This document shows, piece after piece, positions 7,211 through 9,300 of a stretch of 9,300 nt of DNA; positions within the stretch are counted from its first letter, which is position 1; the number at the start of each line of letters is the position of its first letter. Location: contig JAURMB010000094.1 in assembly GCA_030831045.1 (NCBI GenBank), forward strand, positions 1 to 9,300. The letters run 5' to 3'. The position numbers and the translations under genes were made by a program. The DNA is from Schleiferiaceae bacterium. Lineage in GTDB: Bacteria > Bacteroidota > Bacteroidia > Flavobacteriales > Schleiferiaceae. The notes beneath the pieces were generated by a model. It was not told the DNA's origin, searched no databases, and saw only the letters and a list, made by a program, of their open reading frames with translations.

Positions 7211-7823
7211 GGGTATTTAGTTTGGGGCCCAAGGTACGCTCGGCGAGCCACGCGGAACAAAGTCCGATCAACCAACCCGCCACCACGTCTTCGACCCAAT
7301 GGTAGTGCAAGAACAACCGACTTAGCCCCACGCCAACGCCCAAGGCCAGATAAAACCAGCTCCATTCAGGCTTTCGGTAGGCTAAGAAAAGCGCCAAAAA
7401 GGCACCCGTTGCGCTGTGTCCCGAAGGAAACGTTTTAAGCACTGCAGGCTCCAGCAGCACCGAGTGCCGAATGCCCTCAACGACGCCGTAGGGCCGGGCC
7501 AAATCTGGCCAAATCAGATTTTTGGCCAGCTGCGGAACCAAGGCCGACGCGGCAAACCCCAGCAAGAACACTGTCCATTCCGCGCGGGTGCTGCGCCGAA
7601 GCGCCAACCATAGGGCGACAACAAGCGCAAATCCGCCGTCTCCCAAGGCGGTGAACCCGTGCATAACAGCAAAAAACGAAAGGTTATCGAGCGACCGATG
7701 CAGCTCGTGGCTTCCGAGCGCCAGGTTTAGGGCTGCAAGCACCGCCGCAGAGGCACCAAAAAGGAGTACGGCTCGGGTCAGGACCCGATCGTGCGCAGGA
7801 GCGTCGTAATCTGGCTTTGCCAC
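7197..7823 (-). CDS. PAP2 superfamily membrane phosphatase
   Basis: Integral membrane protein of 208 residues related to phosphatidic acid phosphatase type 2 and undecaprenyl-pyrophosphate phosphatases. Three active-site motifs can be seen: Lys101 to Arg110-Pro111 (motif C1), PSGH at 133-136 (C2, with the general-acid His) and SRLFLHYHWVED at 168-179 (C3: Arg169, nucleophile His175, Asp179). C1 has eight residues between Lys and Arg-Pro instead of the textbook six. About six hydrophobic helices are visible (near 17-36, 60-76, 84-100, 137-149, 155-170, 178-193). The substrate is a lipid or prenyl phosphate, but which one cannot be told. The start is GTG at 7823, giving a 46-bp overlap with the START-like gene; the next Met (54) would cut off a membrane helix. 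The 3' end overlaps fabG by 14 bases. Confidence 0.9.
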   Translation of the reverse strand: MAKPDYDAPAHDRVLTRAVLLFGASAAVLAALNLALGSHELHRSLDNLSFFAVMHGFTALGDGGFALVVALWLALRRSTRAEWTVFLLGFAASALVPQLAKNLIWPDLARPYGVVEGIRHSVLLEPAVLKTFPSGHSATGAFLALFLAYRKPEWSWFYLALGVGVGLSRLFLHYHWVEDVVAGWLIGLCSAWLAERTLGPKLNTHGTT

Positions 7824-8164
7824 AGTGACCTCATTTCGTGTTCTTCGTCGGGCTCCACGTTGTCGGTCACCGTGAGCAGTCCGTCGCCCGTAAGGTCATC
7901 CACATCAATTCGGAACTCAAACGAAAAGCGGTTGGGGCTGTCGTCATGCTCCCATTTGTACTGAATAAAGAAGTTGGTCTTTTTGCGGACTACCGTCGCC
8001 ACTTCTTCGGTTTCGCCCCAAAAAAATCGGTAGGTGTCGCCACGCGAATTGACGTCGTCGCAAAACCATTCCGACAGTCCGCTGGGCGTACTTAAGAAGG
8101 AGTAGAGCATTGCAGCTGAGCAACGCACTGGAAACTCGATAATTAGCGGAACGCGGTCAGACAT
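7778..8164 (-). CDS. START-like domain-containing protein
   Basis: Small cytosolic protein of 128 residues resembling the START-like (SRPBCC/AHA1-type fold) proteins widespread in Bacteroidota. The characteristic block is STPSGLSEWFCDDVNSRGD (25-43), followed by beta-rich stretches (YRFFWG 45-50, FFIQYKWEHD 65-74, FSFEFRIDVDD 80-90) and a C-terminal helix (EEHEMRSLWQSQITTLLRTI, 107-126), which together suggest a helix-grip cavity for a hydrophobic ligand. No ligand or function is established as far as I know. The start at 8164 (MSDRVPLIIEF) matches the usual N-terminus of the family; an in-frame ATG at 8209 would add 15 residues of less typical sequence. It is the first gene of the unit leading into PAP2 and fabG. 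Confidence 0.88.
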   Translation of the reverse strand: MSDRVPLIIEFPVRCSAAMLYSFLSTPSGLSEWFCDDVNSRGDTYRFFWGETEEVATVVRKKTNFFIQYKWEHDDSPNRFSFEFRIDVDDLTGDGLLTVTDNVEPDEEHEMRSLWQSQITTLLRTIGS

Positions 8165-8241
8165 AGGGCGAATCTTGGGTTGGAGCTGCAATATAACTTC
8201 TCGGTCCATTTACGCACGAAAAATTTGTGCCGTATTTAGAA

Positions 8242-8263
8242 CTGATTAAAATCAGGTAATCAG
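8242..8263. promoter_or_regulatory. Palindrome with an extra half-site in a divergent intergenic region
   Basis: CTGATTAAAATCAG (8242-8255) is a perfect inverted repeat with a 2-base centre, followed by another AATCAG half-site at 8258-8263. It sits in the 125-bp gap between the divergent START-like gene and the outer-membrane-type gene. The symmetry is seen directly; that it is an operator is only inferred. I could not place convincing TAnnTTTG boxes for either neighbour. Confidence 0.35.
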
Positions 8264-8289
8264 CGCGCGGACTTTTCGACCTTTCGCTT

Positions 8290-9051
8290 ATGAACCTCAG
8301 ATCCTCCCTCCTCGCCTTTTTGGTGGGCGTCGTTGCGGCATCAGCCCAAGATGCGCGCCATGCCCACGCCAGCCGCTACGCCTTTGCCCCGAGTGGCTAC
8401 AGCATCCCCAAAGACAGCGCCTACCTCAATGTGGTCGGTCCGTTGGTCGATTTTCAAATCGGAATTACCGACCATTTTTCAGCAGGAATCGGCACCCCCC
8501 TATTTCTCGGCGTCTACGGAACCGCTTCGTATGGCCTTGAGCTAGCGCCTAACGTCCACGCCAAGGTGGGCGCCCTCGCCGGAGTTCCTGTGGTGGGTTT
8601 GGGCAGCTTCGCCCTGCCTTTTGCCGTCGGCACCTACGGTAGCCCCGCTTCTAATGCGTCGCTGGGACTCGGCTATTTGAGCGTTCGCGGCGAAAACCTT
8701 CCCGACATCCGTTCTGGACTCGCCTACAACCTCAGTGGCTACCAGGCATTTGGCGCTCGTTTTGGTTTCACCGCGGAACTGTGGCATTTTGCTTCTGAAG
8801 ATGTTACGGCCGTTCTCCCGGCACTGCGCATTTACAGCCGCCGCAGCACTTCGTACTTCAATGTTGGATTTCTAAACGCCCGCTATCCTAAAAACGAGCC
8901 CACCGTGTTGGGCTACGACACCAATTTTGACGGAATCGTGGATACCCAGGACCCCAACCTCGGTGGGGTTGCCGTTCTGGACTACCTCAACCGTACTCGG
9001 GTCTGGCGGCGACTCACCCTTCCCGCCTTCACCTTTGCCTACTATTTGTAG
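8290..9051 (+). CDS. Exported beta-rich, probable outer-membrane protein with an EF-hand-like loop
   Basis: Unassigned protein of 253 residues. The first 19 residues form a clear signal peptide (basic MNLR, hydrophobic core, likely cut ASA|QD). The block SRYAFAPSGYSIPKDSAYLN (28-47) resembles the start of a common Bacteroidota outer-membrane beta-barrel-like family, as I recall it, and ITDHFSAGIGTPLFLG (59-74) continues it. The body is Gly- and aromatic-rich with alternating short strands, has no transmembrane helix after the signal, and ends in TFAYYL, all consistent with a barrel. Residues 210-221 (DTNFDGIVDTQD) fit the 12-residue EF-hand/dockerin calcium loop, with acidic or Asn ligands at 1, 3, 5, 9 and 12 and Gly at 6. 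No lipoprotein cysteine and no type IX sorting domain is seen. The precise role is unknown. The gene stands alone, and the tRNA promoter begins just after its stop. Confidence 0.8.
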   Translation: MNLRSSLLAFLVGVVAASAQDARHAHASRYAFAPSGYSIPKDSAYLNVVGPLVDFQIGITDHFSAGIGTPLFLGVYGTASYGLELAPNVHAKVGALAGVPVVGLGSFALPFAVGTYGSPASNASLGLGYLSVRGENLPDIRSGLAYNLSGYQAFGARFGFTAELWHFASEDVTAVLPALRIYSRRSTSYFNVGFLNARYPKNEPTVLGYDTNFDGIVDTQDPNLGGVAVLDYLNRTRVWRRLTLPAFTFAYYL

Positions 9052-9058
9052 GACACCT

Positions 9059-9089
9059 TTGCGGAATCCCTCACGCTACCCTACTTTTG
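9059..9089 (+). promoter_or_regulatory. Bacteroidota-type promoter for tRNA-Met
   Basis: TTG at 9059-9061 and TACTTTTG at 9082-9089 are 20 bases apart, an exact TTG-N20-TAnnTTTG match. Transcription would begin a few bases before the tRNA 5' end at 9101. The -33 half starts only eight bases after the stop codon of the preceding gene. Confidence 0.75.
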
Positions 9090-9100
9090 CCGCCCATTCC

Positions 9101-9174
9101 GGCGAGGTAGCTCAGATGGTTAGAGCGCAGGATTCATAACCCTGAGGTCGGGGGTTCGATTCCCCCCTTCGCTA
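9101..9174 (+). tRNA. tRNA-Met (anticodon CAU)
   Basis: A full cloverleaf of 74 bases. Acceptor 9101-9107 pairs with 9167-9173, including G-U at the first and sixth pairs. The D arm is GCTC/GAGC (9110-9113/9123-9126). The anticodon CAT is at 9135-9137 in loop TTCATAA. The T arm is GGGGG TTCGATT CCCCC (9150-9166), and the discriminator is A9174. CCA is not encoded. The C11-G24 pair and the lack of three G-C pairs at the base of the anticodon stem argue for an elongator rather than the initiator. A lysidine-modified tRNA-Ile2, which also has a CAT gene anticodon, cannot be fully excluded. The last anticodon-stem pair is an A-C mismatch (9132/9140). Confidence 0.95.
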
Positions 9175-9185
9175 CTCGGAACACC

Positions 9186-9212
9186 AACCCAGGCCCTCGG
9201 CCTGGGTTTTTT
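9186..9212 (+). terminator. Rho-independent terminator of tRNA-Met
   Basis: CCCAGGCC (9188-9195) pairs with GGCCTGGG (9199-9206) around a CTC loop, extended by AA/TT and followed by six T at 9207-9212. It lies 12 bases after the tRNA 3' end. Confidence 0.92.
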
Positions 9213-9256
9213 CATTTATGGCCGAGCCAAGCTCGCTTGAGGGACGGTTATAAATG

Positions 9257-9286
9257 AAAAAACCGAGGGCAGCGCAGCTGCCTCGG
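9257..9286 (-). terminator. Rho-independent terminator for a minus-strand gene beyond the right edge
   Basis: On the minus strand, CCGAGG-CAGC (9286-9277) pairs with GCTG and CCTCGG (9273-9263) with one bulged base (9269), followed by six T (9262-9257). Such a signal implies a gene read leftwards that ends just outside the window. Confidence 0.8.
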
Positions 9287-9300
9287 GTTGGTGTTCCAAG

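Larger units (their letters stand above)
9178..9297. repeat. Nested inverted repeat enclosing two opposed terminators
   Basis: The outer arms GGAACACCAACCC (9178-9190) and GGGTTGGTGTTCC (9285-9297) are perfect 13-bp complements. The inner arms TTTTTTCATTTAT (9207-9219) and ATAAATGAAAAAA (9250-9262) are again 13 bp and perfect. Between them lies a central hairpin, CGAGC-CAA-GCTCG (9223-9235). Each side also holds its own terminator hairpin. The whole 120 bases therefore forms an imperfect palindrome starting three bases after the tRNA. No coding sequence is seen here. Confidence 0.85.

Noticed and set aside
7500..7530. Altered spacing in PAP2 motif C1 as a sign of inactivation
   Set aside because: Lys, Arg-Pro, PSGH and the SR-H-D residues are all present, and longer C1 spacing is, as I recall, seen in intact Bacteroidota relatives.
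1..9300. CRISPR arrays, transposases, phage genes or toxin-antitoxin pairs
   Set aside because: No regularly spaced repeats were seen, and every substantial reading frame belongs to a housekeeping or envelope family; the only repeat structure is the inverted repeat at 9178-9297.

Overview
The window looks like a fragment of a fairly GC-rich Bacteroidota chromosome, most likely Flavobacteriia or a close relative. This rests on several independent signs. There is an S46 dipeptidyl-peptidase, a START-like domain protein of a kind I know mainly from Bacteroidota, and an outer-membrane-type protein typical of the phylum. Two promoters, in front of the HU gene and of the tRNA, match the Bacteroidota form TTG-N19/20-TAnnTTTG, and start codons lack obvious Shine-Dalgarno sequences. 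The exact family or genus cannot be read from the sequence. Apart from a short left leader and a structured right end, coding is nearly continuous and all genes appear intact.

Layout. (1) 1-393: a nucleoid HU gene on the plus strand with its own promoter and a strong terminator. (2) 413-2055, minus strand: pdxH (PLP synthesis) followed by a Gfo/Idh/MocA sugar-nucleotide-type dehydrogenase, joined by a 4-base ATGA overlap. (3) 2077-2619, plus strand: yqgE, starting 21 bp from the divergent pdxH and ending inside the end of the next convergent gene. (4) 2607-4282, minus strand: sucD (succinyl-CoA ligase alpha) and a class IV PLP aminotransferase/lyase, joined by a TAATG overlap. (5) 4340-6391, minus strand: a secreted S46 peptidase whose specificity residue is Arg, as in the Asp/Glu-specific DPP11. 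(6) 6467-8164, minus strand: a START-like protein, a PAP2 membrane phosphatase and fabG, all overlapping, closed by a terminator. (7) 8290-9051, plus strand: a secreted beta-rich, probably outer-membrane protein with an EF-hand/dockerin-like calcium loop. (8) 9059-9212: tRNA-Met(CAU) with promoter and terminator, followed by a nested inverted repeat (9178-9297) that ends in an opposed terminator.

How the genes fit together. Most are core metabolism: PLP supply (pdxH) and a PLP enzyme (class IV), a TCA step (sucD), fatty-acid synthesis (fabG), lipid phosphate metabolism (PAP2) and peptide scavenging (DPP11). From memory, HU, yqgE, the class IV enzyme and the START-like gene lie close together in many flavobacteria, so the window may be that conserved cluster opened up by sucD, DPP11, fabG and PAP2. 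I do not see a defence, mobile or secondary-metabolite system. The least explained structure is the nested inverted repeat downstream of the tRNA.
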